From the IMG/VR virus record IMGVR_UViG_3300029915_000058, positions 1 through 44,084 of that record: a DNA stretch of 44,084 bases. One strand, written 5' to 3'. Numbering within the stretch: position 1 is the first letter of the stretch; every line of letters begins with the position of its first letter. Made by a program: the position numbers and the translations under genes. Source of the DNA: a virus. Below, piece by piece: positions 11,301 through 20,151 of the stretch. The notes below the pieces were generated by a model that ran no database searches, was not told the DNA's origin, and saw only the letters and a list, made by a program, of their open reading frames with translations.

Positions 11301-14300
11301 GCAAATACTCCACCGCCTTGATGAGTAATAGTCACATTGTTTCCTTCTCTATAAACATCAAGATATTTTGAATCAATTAACTGACCACTTACATCAAGCA
11401 ATGAACTTACGTTGGTATCGGTCAAATCATACATAGTGCCAGATGATGCATTATATTCTAAGATAGACGCACTTGGATTCAAGACCAATGATAAATTCCC
11501 AACTTTGGTAAAGTCGGTGAGCGCCCATTTAATAAATTGAATTGCTGCGTCGGACCAAGAAATTTTCGATTGATTATTGTCAAGAGAAAATTTCAATCCA
11601 TTGGATATCAAATAATATTCATAACCAGCTAAAAAGGCAATTACTGAAGCTTCTGTATAAAATACGGTATTGTAAGGAACCGTAATAACATTAGAAGAAA
11701 AAGATTTTGGATAAGTATACATATTTGGAGTAACCCCAATTGACTTAGAAGGGCCATATTGATTTACCGAATATATATTGAAGTATGGATTGATTTTATT
11801 ATATCCACTTACTTGATACCCATTGGCAGTTTTAGTGATAATAACACCACTATAATTTACTGTTCCAACAGGAACACTCTTATTGAGAAACAATTTGAAA
11901 TCTTGTGTTGGAATTAGTTCTGCTGCTCCAACATCATATGGATTATTTGGATTTGCATAAGCGGTAATATCGGATGGATCAGTAAAACCACCCAAAGCAT
12001 ACATCAAACATGCACTTGTATTTGTAATATCTTTTTGAATTTTTGAAGCATCTAAACTTTGTTTTTTCAAAAATTCAAAAGAGTAATTCAAAACACTATT
12101 ACGCGAAGAATCAACAATTACCTCTGATATTGCAGGAATAGACCATCCTTTATACTTGAACTCCTTCCAATTATTACTTGGAAGATAGTTATTTGTATCC
12201 CATAACATTCCCAGCATGAACGTTGGATTCATGAGAATTCTAGCTCTCAATAACGAAAATTGATACACACTTGACTGTCTCCAAACATTTTCAATCGGAG
12301 CCATATCACCAAATGAAAAATCTCCAGATGCATTGCTGTCATTATAAGATCCAACAATTGCAGTATTTGGGTCTAACAGATTGCCAGAGGCATCCACTGG
12401 AATAATACTTGAAATGTTTGGTCTTGGGCCAAATGAACTAACTACTGGACCACTTGGATATCTAACAATACCATTTGCAATATCATCCCACATCATTTGA
12501 TTACTGCCAGTATATGGAGATGGGCCATATGTACTATCCCACCAAACCGGCTTGATAGATAAATTCAACATTTCCCATGGTGTTTCATTCACACTATCAG
12601 TATCGAAAAACCATTTGTAGTTTCCTCTCCAATATCCCAGAAGATTATTGTTTGAAAGTTTATCCAAACTAGCAGACCAATTCCATGTGAAATAATTTCC
12701 TTCATCATAAAAAGAGTTATCATAAGTTACATTATATTCAGAGGCCCATTCGTAAAACGTTCTTGATAGAATGGAATTGAACTCATTCAAGGCATAAGGA
12801 GACTTTCTCCAATAACCACAATCGGGGAGATATGTTTGTATGGTATCTGCAATAAGTTGATTATTGACTTTCAAGTTGTTGTAAACTCGCATTTCATATT
12901 CAAGAAGAATATTATCACGAATATCTCCATAACAGGTTGTAATACTTCCGTCATGTCCTTGAATGACTGCTCTAGGAGTTACATAGGTGTTATCTGTGTA
13001 AATAGTTGGAATATATTTCTGAGCCAATCCAAATTTTGTTGGAGTTGCAGGAATATGGCTTCCGGTAGTATCTGAAATTTCATAGATATCTAAAACATCC
13101 ATTGGATATAATGGAGTTAACATTGTCAAAATTGAACCCGTAACTGAATAGTTCACATATTTGATCAATTGATTGTTATTTACATATACTAAAATTCCAA
13201 CACTGCTTGGTTGAGAAAAGTCATAAGTGCCTTTAAGGTTGTAGGTCTTTGGATAATATTTTGTGATAGTATATGAAGTTTTATTTCCACCAAATGGAAC
13301 CATATCACTATTGTTCCATTCCTGACTTGATGTGAAAGTTGCTGAAATGTTTTTAAGAACCATATCAACTGCGTCTTTTACAGACATACTATTTAGATTA
13401 TTGATATTGTTCAAAGTGGTAATAAATTTTTGTTTGAATAAGGTGTAATCATCCCCTGCATCTCGAATAGCTTTATCTATGTCATATGTATTGTTGCATA
13501 GAAACATAGATGGGAGCATTGCAAATGCTTCATTCTTTCGAATAGCATTTCCGCGAATTTCACTAATGTTGAAGGTATTCAAAGTTGCATTCAGTGGATT
13601 ATGATCAAATGCGGTTGGAACGTCGTACCACGCGCCCGTAATGGCTGTGGAGGATAATACCTTCACCAGAACGTTATCGGTGCTTAGAACATGGCTTGTA
13701 ATGTCAACAACGATGGAATTATTGATGGTTTGCAGAGTGAAAGTTGTCAATTCTCCGTTTACATATACCAAAGTTGGTTTATTGGAATCGTCGATCAGCA
13801 CTCCGTTGTTTAGAATGACAGTTGAAGTTCCAATGGTAATATAATTTTGATATAGATACAAATTCTCGTCAACATAGGTCCATTGATCATACAATGAAGT
13901 TTCCAGAGATACTGGGTCAACAAACATAGGAAGCCCAATATTGATGTTTTGTTTTACAGTTACTCCATAATATATAAAAGTATCGGTATCATAATTATTA
14001 ACAAAAATTACATCATTGAGGTTTCCAACATTGCCATATGATAATGGAAATCCTAAGACTGGATCATTCGCTCCCAGACCAACTTCATATGAAAATAATT
14101 TTGTTCCTTCAAATGATGAATCATTATAGGTTGAAATACTTGTATTGGTAGCATCAAAAACATCAAACAATGGAGACTGATTTATATCAGTTTTTACTTG
14201 AGATGACACTAACCACTTTGTTCCATTCCACGATGCTGTATGGTTTGTAAAAGTTGAACCATTCAAAATCAATACGCAATTTTTTGTTGAGGCATACGAA

Positions 14301-15343
14301 AGGGGAGTCAACGAAATTCCAGTATTACTATCAATGAACACAGAATAAACGGTTCCTCTAATAGTCTCATTTTGATCGTTGTTGAAAATAATTGTATCTC
14401 CAGACTTCAGAAGATTGCCATCACACTCAAACTTCATCGCTCCTTCAACAATTGAAAATGCATTTGGAGTATAATTATCAAAATATGTTACTGGAGATAA
14501 ACCAATTGTATTTGAACCAAATAAAATCATGGCCTTGAATTCAATGATTGGTCGGTTGGCAATATTCAATTGGATTGGTGCAACAAAATTTGAAATGGTG
14601 TTGGTAAGACGATTGATAATCTCGTCCACTGTTGCACGAGGAATCCAATGATTTGTCATTGACCATAAATTATGATCGGTGCAATTTCTTTCAATTGTAA
14701 TATAGTCCATTGGATCATTTTGGACAACTGTATAATTAGGAGAAATCATTTTTTCAGTATTGACAAGATTGATTTCTACCCCAACATTTTCTACAATGTA
14801 GGTATTATTTGAACATTCAATCAACATGCCGTTCATCAACGTTATACCACTTGAAATATCGGTATAAGTTGTTTGTCCAATGATTTCTGAAATGGTTCCT
14901 CCGATTGGAAGAGGATTATTCCAATACCAAGCATCACTATATGTTGATACCCAAATATAATTGAAATAATTTGTCAACTTATCGATGTTGAGAAAGCCGT
15001 TCCAATTGTAATAATTTGAAGTCAATAACCGATTCCAATTTGTAACAACGGCATCTTTGCTTGCAGCAGCATTTAGAAGATCAAGAAAATTATAGGTGTT
15101 CGTAATATTGTTATTATCATCGCGAGTAATAAACCCAGCTTCCAATTGATAATTTTGACGAATGGCAGTTGATTCTCCAAGATAATACCCATCCAACACT
15201 TCATTATTAGACACGGTTCGTCCAATAAATCCATCGAAGCGAGTGATTTTTGGTGGATTCATTAGCAAGTCCAGAGTGGATGCTAGGAATCTCTTATTTG
15301 CAGTAGTTTGTAAATATGGTGGTAGAAAATCAACACTTGCCAT
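8342..15343 (-). CDS. Giant virion structural protein (2333 aa)
   Basis: The N-terminus (FLPPYLQTTANKRFLASTL, then a FDGFIGR segment and a NYYNWNGFLNIDKL segment) has the style of the giant structural proteins of T4-like marine phages. At about 1412-1440 there is a carbohydrate-binding-like motif (W....DYLFGSLVTW.G..Y.A). Near the C-terminus (about 2090-2240) two FG-GAP-type propeller blades can be seen: SVIACNSDGSTIAVGVPS and GFGTSVALNNNVLIVGS. It probably builds part of the tail tip or fibre system together with the 1973-aa protein encoded next. It starts at ATG with GAGGG upstream and its own late promoter. The protein is Asn/Thr/Ser-rich with few charged residues, as expected of extended beta-structured virion proteins. 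The precise role is not known. Confidence 0.6.
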   Translation of the reverse strand: MASVDFLPPYLQTTANKRFLASTLDLLMNPPKITRFDGFIGRTVSNNEVLDGYYLGESTAIRQNYQLEAGFITRDDNNNITNTYNFLDLLNAAASKDAVVTNWNRLLTSNYYNWNGFLNIDKLTNYFNYIWVSTYSDAWYWNNPLPIGGTISEIIGQTTYTDISSGITLMNGMLIECSNNTYIVENVGVEINLVNTEKMISPNYTVVQNDPMDYITIERNCTDHNLWSMTNHWIPRATVDEIINRLTNTISNFVAPIQLNIANRPIIEFKAMILFGSNTIGLSPVTYFDNYTPNAFSIVEGAMKFECDGNLLKSGDTIIFNNDQNETIRGTVYSVFIDSNTGISLTPLSYASTKNCVLILNGSTFTNHTASWNGTKWLVSSQVKTDINQSPLFDVFDATNTSISTYNDSSFEGTKLFSYEVGLGANDPVLGFPLSYGNVGNLNDVIFVNNYDTDTFIYYGVTVKQNINIGLPMFVDPVSLETSLYDQWTYVDENLYLYQNYITIGTSTVILNNGVLIDDSNKPTLVYVNGELTTFTLQTINNSIVVDITSHVLSTDNVLVKVLSSTAITGAWYDVPTAFDHNPLNATLNTFNISEIRGNAIRKNEAFAMLPSMFLCNNTYDIDKAIRDAGDDYTLFKQKFITTLNNINNLNSMSVKDAVDMVLKNISATFTSSQEWNNSDMVPFGGNKTSYTITKYYPKTYNLKGTYDFSQPSSVGILVYVNNNQLIKYVNYSVTGSILTMLTPLYPMDVLDIYEISDTTGSHIPATPTKFGLAQKYIPTIYTDNTYVTPRAVIQGHDGSITTCYGDIRDNILLEYEMRVYNNLKVNNQLIADTIQTYLPDCGYWRKSPYALNEFNSILSRTFYEWASEYNVTYDNSFYDEGNYFTWNWSASLDKLSNNNLLGYWRGNYKWFFDTDSVNETPWEMLNLSIKPVWWDSTYGPSPYTGSNQMMWDDIANGIVRYPSGPVVSSFGPRPNISSIIPVDASGNLLDPNTAIVGSYNDSNASGDFSFGDMAPIENVWRQSSVYQFSLLRARILMNPTFMLGMLWDTNNYLPSNNWKEFKYKGWSIPAISEVIVDSSRNSVLNYSFEFLKKQSLDASKIQKDITNTSACLMYALGGFTDPSDITAYANPNNPYDVGAAELIPTQDFKLFLNKSVPVGTVNYSGVIITKTANGYQVSGYNKINPYFNIYSVNQYGPSKSIGVTPNMYTYPKSFSSNVITVPYNTVFYTEASVIAFLAGYEYYLISNGLKFSLDNNQSKISWSDAAIQFIKWALTDFTKVGNLSLVLNPSASILEYNASSGTMYDLTDTNVSSLLDVSGQLIDSKYLDVYREGNNVTITHQGGGVFACLNADIVTYEHRIVFDNTTAFSDVIYDPITGIRQLRIKLSGQKSADWDGTLSSPGFLICTDTVDTWEPNNDYLFGSLVTWKGINYIATQNIIGSSTFQYAYFQQVNTQFTNSILPNLSLKAVDYSHIYDTTYRPFITDLVALRNNTLGYIERDWLSGLDIDTGAQASFYSGWIKEKGTLKSIQNYGAGSTPELNTNLNVYEEYAIKVGVYGADNRTGYGEVSLTPAMNTMNPTVISFVASTDAKSSNVIQITENHMYEKSINWKNDFIQPYGNLKINTLGFNTGGPVVPQRILSFNEKTIKGFDVQADYNSTFFSNIVSMINDSDQINILKIAKGGGLFWIENNDNKEWDVITFEGQPTGISSVTNLNGNVLQLSLTSNISTTANSFIAIDFEDANISGVFRVFDYNVNPSFNGNVIQYSNLCIVSTNNSNLSYTTPIVSTIFTPKSLRISDIGSAITTSSDKVLFAERDEFGETSYELNPPYNTVIESPYIKNAIAINSIAYDSETLMAVVGKPTAYYDSASELSRGLVEVKGITDYPSTDGNVYPQFTSVINGIVRKSPNSYNLGNLVVATNGNAVVTASNISMGVYGSPQLYVIGYDSHSIPSINQILDTANQLPLTNIGIDISSMCMSSNSNWIYAISNNGYILPYIKQYNNNPQTYTITAIASDHVTVSPAISNEYDTNSIRVEIDGSISDKRILMPSTEITYLSTNDIGLNTSEFNVGVSGYVTTIHDLPFYYTPLGAVYLNGYEGSVIACNSDGSTIAVGVPSYNGNIGAVLVYNRTIENQIVFSNTNTITPTLTIEVLGSVSVNNVLLSPTEYYCEYGGGHGIPRFVSNIIFNSTIYPGSTVGINGNRIVLQQIILPPNSYDKGFGTSVALNNNVLIVGSIHSTVSKIYNSGAAYMYVLDTEFTTQKTIPLSKLTTVPNTFMINDWIITQTGNTYQSLVSDINNYSQYTGVSATIAGNNMILSIDSAYQDRGISLSF

Positions 15344-15359
15344 TTGTAGTCCCTCAATG

Positions 15360-15367
15360 GTATTTAG
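15360..15367 (-). promoter_or_regulatory. Late promoter box CTAAATAC for the 2333-aa gene
   Basis: CTAAATAC on the minus strand, followed by CATTGAGGGACTACAA and ATG. Using T4 geometry, +1 falls on the G of GAGGG, giving a 12-nt leader that begins with the Shine-Dalgarno sequence. Confidence 0.8.
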
Positions 15368-15411
15368 CCATGAAAAATGCCAATATTTTGAGGGACTACT
15401 TGGACTACTTT

Positions 15412-18400
15412 CTAGTTATTGATTCGCAAATTTAGATTATTCAATGAAGAGACTACTAACACATCGGAAACAGTTGCACATGAAATGAAAATTTGATATG
15501 GATCACAGGTTATCTGTTCTAAACTCCCATATGCCATATTATTAGCAGTTGGAACAAGATTGACAGATGAAACCATACTTCCAAGATTTGTTATTAGATA
15601 GTTGCTCAATGCCGACCAGTAAAAAGGTTGTCCAAAAGTGAAATTACCAATTGCAAAATATGCATTCATTAGAATAATGATATTTGAAGCAATCTCTCCA
15701 GAACTTACATTAGTATTTGGGTTTGTAACAGCCACAACGGTTGCCTGTTGAGTAGGATCGGCTTTATCTCCAAATAGCGGCACGAACTGAGCACTATTGA
15801 AAATCAATTCATCTGATACCATTTTGTAATTGTTAAGAGTTCCATAAGCAGAACTCAACTCTTGAGTATTCGGAGGATCTGGTTTTGCAACTTGACCAGT
15901 GGTATCTTCTACCCATTGCTGATATGCAAGAGCGTAACTATTTTCAAGACAGTAAATGTCAATAACATTTGCAGGACTTGGATCAATACGTCTGCTATCG
16001 GCTGCATTATGCCGATATTGAAATTTCAAATCATATCTTCCATTATAGCAAGTATAGGTAAGAGTATCACCAGCATTATTCAATAGTGTTTTGGTTGCCG
16101 TTGTTCCATATCTAGATATCTTATAAAAGGCTTTATTTGATTGACAAAAAATAATTGTTCCATTTGCATAACTGTATAAATTTGCATTGATTGTTGCAAC
16201 CGAAGAGACAATAATTCCAGTTGTCAATAATTGTGTAGTGCTAGTGGTATTATCAGTTACAAAAAATACATAATCATTTGGACCCACACAACTTGAGAAG
16301 AAGGTTGGATTAGATGGAATACCAGTTGAATATAAATCGGCATATTGAATTCCAACTCGGCTATTATCGATAGTTCCGTCTAAATTATTTACAGTTGAAA
16401 AAATATCAACAGGTACATCTTCGCTAAGACCTAGATTTGTACTTATAGAAGGAGCAGAATTTACTTTTAGAATAGTTATTCTATCGGTAAGTGTTGTAGC
16501 ATTTATTGGATCATACACTTTGGCAGCACTATCATAATAGAAAGAGGTTTGTTGCTCACTTCCAAAATAGTATGCATGACTTCTATTGTATAATGTATAC
16601 CCATTGGTAGAGGTAGGAACAATAGCAATAAGCCAACTATTTGTACTGGTTGCGCCGCTACTGGTTGGAGTTACAAAAGATGTTCCATAATTACTTGGTG
16701 AGTAATTCAATGGAAATGTCGGACTTGTAATAATTTTCCACATTCCAATGTAATTGTTAGCAGTTACATTACTTGGAAAATATTGAAGGGCAACTGCCAA
16801 TCCACTATTTAGATATTTGATAATGGTTGTTAGTATTGTGTTCGGAATAGATGTTGTGTAAAAAGGAAAAATACTTCCTAACACTGCTCCCGATGGCACT
16901 TTGGCATTCAATTGGATGGCACCAGTTCCATCCACATTTGTTCCATTCTGTTCAATTGAATTTCCATATCCATCGTGAATTGGAGAGCCAACAATGGTTG
17001 AATAAATGGCAGATGTTTGATTCAATCCAGCAATTCCAGAAGCATTGATTACCAAATTATTGTTGTTATCGAACATATAACCAGTGGGCGGAATAAATTC
17101 AATAATAGCACCCGGAACAAGAAGAGAAGTAGCATCATTGACATTAATAACTACATTACTATTATTGGTGATATATCCAGAACTTGAAGTATTGTCATTC
17201 AATACCATGTTCCATGTGATACCAACATTTGAAAAATCATTCGCTGAATATTCATCAAATACAAAACTCATAGTAGTGGAATCTGCCATAATATTTGATA
17301 GATTATTTTGAATACTCGTCGCCAAAGCATTTATACCAGAATAAGTATATGCCTGTGTTTGAATACTATCATCCATATACATGAATCCATCATTCCCGAA
17401 AATATTTGTGCTGCTATATTTTCCAGTTGGATCATTTACATCCAAATAACGTGAAATTCCTGAACTTACTCTATTCACCGCTGTTACTTGTAATAGCGAA
17501 CTGAATTTGGTAAAGGGAAAACTGTTATAATCTTGACCATTTACCATTCGATTCTGTGAGTAATAGCTTTGAGGAGCTTTCAATTTGATATTTGAAAGAG
17601 ACTCTGTTGCCGAACTATTTCCAACCGTATAAAGAAGACTTGCTTTTACAGTTAGAACTTGTGTTCTGTTGATCTTGCTAGTATAAGGAATTTGAAATGT
17701 TTGATAACTAATTTCAGATGGATTTATCCGATATGTAAGACCATTGCTTGAACGAGCAAACACTACAAAATTGCCATTGGGAATATTTCCAAATACACCA
17801 TCTCCGAAGGATAATGTAATTCCATCATTTACTAAATTTGAAATTGAAAAAATATTTCCACTAGTAACAGATGAATTATTACTATACACCGAATCAACTT
17901 GATTCCATCTAGTATAGGTGCCATCGGAGTTTATTTGATATAACCAAACATCCGTATTATTGATACCAGTATTAGTTAGTGTAAAGCTATAATTTGGTAG
18001 AGCATTTGAAATAGAAAATGTTTGAGATCCAGTTGTTCCTTGTTTGAAATAGAAAAAGAATCCGGTGTTCTGGCTACTATAACCATTTCCATCCGTTTCA
18101 TAAAGAATGTTGAAAGTTGAAGTATTCAATGGCCCGACTTCATAGATGTAATTTTGACCCATAGAAGTTGGATTTACAATTTCAAAATTCATGCTTTGAG
18201 TATCAACCGATGCAGAAAATGAATATGGAGGATATTGATTAGTTGGACAATTCAAAGAATATTCGGCATAGCTAATTCCATTGATCAATTGTGTATTGCC
18301 GGGATTACCAACCACCTGAGAACTTACAAGAACAGCATTGATAATACTGTTCCATTGATCAAACCAATTTTTGTTGGACTTGTCATTCCAAGTAATCACA

Positions 18401-18828
18401 ATGCCATTTAGATTATTTCCAAGACTATCATATACATCATCATTGATAGAGATTGAATTGAATTTCAAATAACCATTTGCAGCCAAATTTCGAGATGGAA
18501 TATAATTGATGGTGTTTGCAATCGACGTAATGGCATTTCTGGTTTGGGCAGTCGATAGAAATGATTCTCTTGCATTCAAATCAAAACGATAGGACATTGC
18601 CTGTCCCATGAAAGCAATAAGATCAATTAGAGATACATACTCACTACTTTGAATATAATCATTGTAAGTCTCAGCATTGTTTGCCTGAAGATAATTGATC
18701 ATTGATTTTCTCAATGTTTCAAAATCATAAGAATCCAACATTGGGTTACTAGGTACTTGTGAATAAATAGCTGTCCAATCTTGGATGCCGAATTTGGTGG
18801 TTGTCTGAAGACTACTAACGTTTGCCAT
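15412..18828 (-). CDS. 6: Baseplate wedge protein gp6
   Basis: The N-terminal third carries the gp6/baseplate-J-like signature: YLQANNAETYNDYIQSSEYV, SLIDLIAFMGQAMSYRFDLN, ARESFLSTAQTRNAITSIA and YIPSRNLAANGYLKF. gp6 dimers form the core wedge ring of T4-like baseplates and help trigger sheath contraction. At 1138 aa it is far longer than T4 gp6 (660 aa), with long Ser/Asn/Thr-rich insertions. The start chosen is ATG at 18828 (MANVSSL). A longer frame from a TTG at 18861 would run back through the late promoter and part of the upstream terminator, so it is rejected. There is no Shine-Dalgarno sequence, and the late box places +1 on the ATG itself. It follows the gp25/muramidase operon but is separated from it by a hairpin terminator. 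Confidence 0.9.
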   Translation of the reverse strand: MANVSSLQTTTKFGIQDWTAIYSQVPSNPMLDSYDFETLRKSMINYLQANNAETYNDYIQSSEYVSLIDLIAFMGQAMSYRFDLNARESFLSTAQTRNAITSIANTINYIPSRNLAANGYLKFNSISINDDVYDSLGNNLNGIVITWNDKSNKNWFDQWNSIINAVLVSSQVVGNPGNTQLINGISYAEYSLNCPTNQYPPYSFSASVDTQSMNFEIVNPTSMGQNYIYEVGPLNTSTFNILYETDGNGYSSQNTGFFFYFKQGTTGSQTFSISNALPNYSFTLTNTGINNTDVWLYQINSDGTYTRWNQVDSVYSNNSSVTSGNIFSISNLVNDGITLSFGDGVFGNIPNGNFVVFARSSNGLTYRINPSEISYQTFQIPYTSKINRTQVLTVKASLLYTVGNSSATESLSNIKLKAPQSYYSQNRMVNGQDYNSFPFTKFSSLLQVTAVNRVSSGISRYLDVNDPTGKYSSTNIFGNDGFMYMDDSIQTQAYTYSGINALATSIQNNLSNIMADSTTMSFVFDEYSANDFSNVGITWNMVLNDNTSSSGYITNNSNVVINVNDATSLLVPGAIIEFIPPTGYMFDNNNNLVINASGIAGLNQTSAIYSTIVGSPIHDGYGNSIEQNGTNVDGTGAIQLNAKVPSGAVLGSIFPFYTTSIPNTILTTIIKYLNSGLAVALQYFPSNVTANNYIGMWKIITSPTFPLNYSPSNYGTSFVTPTSSGATSTNSWLIAIVPTSTNGYTLYNRSHAYYFGSEQQTSFYYDSAAKVYDPINATTLTDRITILKVNSAPSISTNLGLSEDVPVDIFSTVNNLDGTIDNSRVGIQYADLYSTGIPSNPTFFSSCVGPNDYVFFVTDNTTSTTQLLTTGIIVSSVATINANLYSYANGTIIFCQSNKAFYKISRYGTTATKTLLNNAGDTLTYTCYNGRYDLKFQYRHNAADSRRIDPSPANVIDIYCLENSYALAYQQWVEDTTGQVAKPDPPNTQELSSAYGTLNNYKMVSDELIFNSAQFVPLFGDKADPTQQATVVAVTNPNTNVSSGEIASNIIILMNAYFAIGNFTFGQPFYWSALSNYLITNLGSMVSSVNLVPTANNMAYGSLEQITCDPYQIFISCATVSDVLVVSSLNNLNLRINN

Positions 18829-18832
18829 AACA

Positions 18833-18840
18833 GTATTTAT
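18833..18840 (-). promoter_or_regulatory. Late promoter box ATAAATAC for gp6, predicting a leaderless mRNA
   Basis: ATAAATAC on the minus strand, then TGTT, then ATG. With +1 six bases after the last A of AAATA, as in T4, the transcript starts exactly on the A of ATG. No Shine-Dalgarno sequence can exist in such an mRNA. A strong terminator lies immediately upstream, so read-through from the previous operon should be low. Confidence 0.75.
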
Positions 18841-18846
18841 CCATGC

Positions 18847-18883
18847 AAAAACCTCAACCAATTCTACTTTGGTTGAGGTTTTT
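18847..18883 (-). terminator. Hairpin terminator after the baseplate/muramidase operon
   Basis: Perfect 13-bp inverted repeat (aaaaacctcaacc / ggttgaggttttt) around an 11-nt loop. On the minus strand the stem ends in TTTTT. It lies between the muramidase stop and the gp6 promoter, so it closes the upstream operon. Confidence 0.85.
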
Positions 18884-18897
18884 GATTGTTCTTAATT

Positions 18898-19383
18898 TCA
18901 CTTTTGCGCTCTTGTTTCCCACTGCGAAAGATAAACTGCCATCATTGGTTTTGCTTTTACTATATCCTGATAGTGCTGAACACGTAGAAAAATGAACTTC
19001 TGCCAAGCATCTTCATCGTTGTTTGCAGCCGTAACAGTCTTGCTTCCCCAGCCACCATCGGCGGTTACATTGATCGCCTGTTGAAGCAATTTTACGGCGG
19101 TTCCCGGACCCATGTTCACCGCAGCATCAAAAACTCTTTTTGCTAGATCGTCGGATGTTAGTTGTTCATACCAAGTATTCCAAAAATTTTTCTGGTAAAA
19201 TGCATAAATTGCATTGGCGCGATCTTCTCCAGATAAACCATCAATAACTTTGAATTCCTTTGGAAAGGAAGCGGAATTGATTCCACCAATTGCATAACCA
19301 CCAACATCTGGAACCTTATTATATTTTCGGGGCGCATCTTCGTTATCCATCATCCAATTAAATGCAATTGAAAAATCTGCCAT
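18898..19383 (-). CDS. Endolysin: GH108-type N-acetylmuramidase
   Basis: 161 aa, the usual size for the family. The N-terminal half matches the zliS/GH108 pattern: FSIAFNWMMDNED, then PDVGGYAIGGIN, then AIYAFYQKNFW and AKRVFDAAVNMG. Glu15 is the candidate catalytic acid, although the common EGG is NED here. The C-terminal half (LLQQAINVTADGGWGSKTV) matches the small peptidoglycan-binding module that accompanies GH108. It should hydrolyse the MurNAc-GlcNAc backbone at lysis, or locally at entry. There is no signal peptide or membrane segment, so a holin must exist elsewhere if it acts at lysis. The start is ATG 19383, with AGGAG seven bases upstream; the frame opens 36 nt further up, inside gp25. 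It is the last gene of its operon. Confidence 0.85.
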   Translation of the reverse strand: MADFSIAFNWMMDNEDAPRKYNKVPDVGGYAIGGINSASFPKEFKVIDGLSGEDRANAIYAFYQKNFWNTWYEQLTSDDLAKRVFDAAVNMGPGTAVKLLQQAINVTADGGWGSKTVTAANNDEDAWQKFIFLRVQHYQDIVKAKPMMAVYLSQWETRAQK

Positions 19384-19393
19384 TTTTAACTCC

Positions 19394-19768
19394 TTAAAGA
19401 CTACTGTCATATGTTGCAATGAGAGTGTCTATTTCATTAGTATCTGTGTATTGTAAAGTAATTGTAATTGTAAGGGTGTTTACAACTTGTGTAACATCGA
19501 TATTTAGTATATTCAATCTAGGATCATTTGCAATCAATGCTTGAATATCATCTGCAATAATTGTTGCATCTGCTGGAGTAATATTGTCAAACAATTTATT
19601 CCAAACTACACAACCAAACGTAGGTTGCATAACTCTAGAACCGGGTTTAGTCATAAGAGCATTTAGAAGATCCTGCTTCACCAATGCATGATCAACAAGC
19701 CGAAATTTCTTTTGACTTGATGCAGATACTGTGGAAAATCCTCGATATGTAATTTGACTACTTGCCAT
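19394..19768 (-). CDS. 25: Baseplate wedge protein gp25
   Basis: 124 aa, close to T4 gp25 (132 aa). The family signature is clear: a region DLLNALMTKPGSRVMQPTFG followed by VVWNKLFDNI and a C-terminal beta-hairpin (VVNTLTITITLQYTDTNE). gp25 is the lysozyme-like-fold wedge component that binds gp6 and gp53 and primes sheath assembly; it has no enzymatic activity. Its ATG forms a TAATG overlap with the stop of the upstream 119-aa gene, which suggests translational coupling. Confidence 0.92.
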   Translation of the reverse strand: MASSQITYRGFSTVSASSQKKFRLVDHALVKQDLLNALMTKPGSRVMQPTFGCVVWNKLFDNITPADATIIADDIQALIANDPRLNILNIDVTQVVNTLTITITLQYTDTNEIDTLIATYDSSL

Positions 19769-20127
19769 TAAAATCCCGATTGCTGAGATACAACATTTGC
19801 CATTGTTCCAACACTGTAAGTCAATGCAGGATCTTGTGGTTTTTTGGGATTTGTAATTGTTACATTCCCATTGTAATTATTTGCAACTTTCATTTGAAGA
19901 TCTTGCTTATTTGGACCCATTGGAAGATTCAATAATGATCCTTTTGTTAATGCTTGATTTGTTTTAGCAATTAGATCTTGGTTTGATACTGGTGCGACCT
20001 GAGCATTGTTAGCAGTATTTGGTGCAATATTCGCAGTATTACTAACTGGATTAGCTTGAGGTATATTGATATCTGGTATTAATCCGGGTGGTGTAAAAAT
20101 ATCTTCGAACAATTCAAAAAGTCTCAT
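19768..20127 (-). CDS. Uncharacterised 119-aa protein with Pro/Asn-rich linker
   Basis: Not recognised. It starts MRLFELFEDIF, an amphipathic leader. A Pro/Asn/Ala-rich low-complexity segment follows (about 12-50: IPDINIPQANP, NTANIAPNTANNAQV), then a small ordered C-terminus (LLNLPMGPNKQDLQMKV, GNVTITNPKKPQDP). The leader has LFE, compatible with the (L/I)xE site of T4-type prohead protease, but it could equally be an assembly peptide. It is first in its own late-promoter unit with gp25 and the muramidase, with GAGG eight bases before the ATG. A baseplate or virion role is suggested by position only. Confidence 0.6.
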   Translation of the reverse strand: MRLFELFEDIFTPPGLIPDINIPQANPVSNTANIAPNTANNAQVAPVSNQDLIAKTNQALTKGSLLNLPMGPNKQDLQMKVANNYNGNVTITNPKKPQDPALTYSVGTMANVVSQQSGF

Positions 20128-20143
20128 GTTAATTGCCTCAATA

Positions 20144-20151
20144 GTATTTAG
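20144..20151 (-). promoter_or_regulatory. Late promoter box CTAAATACTATT within the hub-like gene's stop codon
   Basis: CTAAATACTATT on the minus strand is identical to the T4 consensus downstream of its first two bases. The TAA inside the box is the stop codon of the 798-aa gene (20148-20150). The predicted +1 is the G of GAGG, giving a 12-nt leader for the 119-aa gene. Confidence 0.85.

Noticed and set aside
18829-18861. Upstream TTG extension of gp6 (11 extra residues)
   Set aside because: It would place the start inside the terminator hairpin and translate through the late promoter; the conserved protein begins at ATG 18828.
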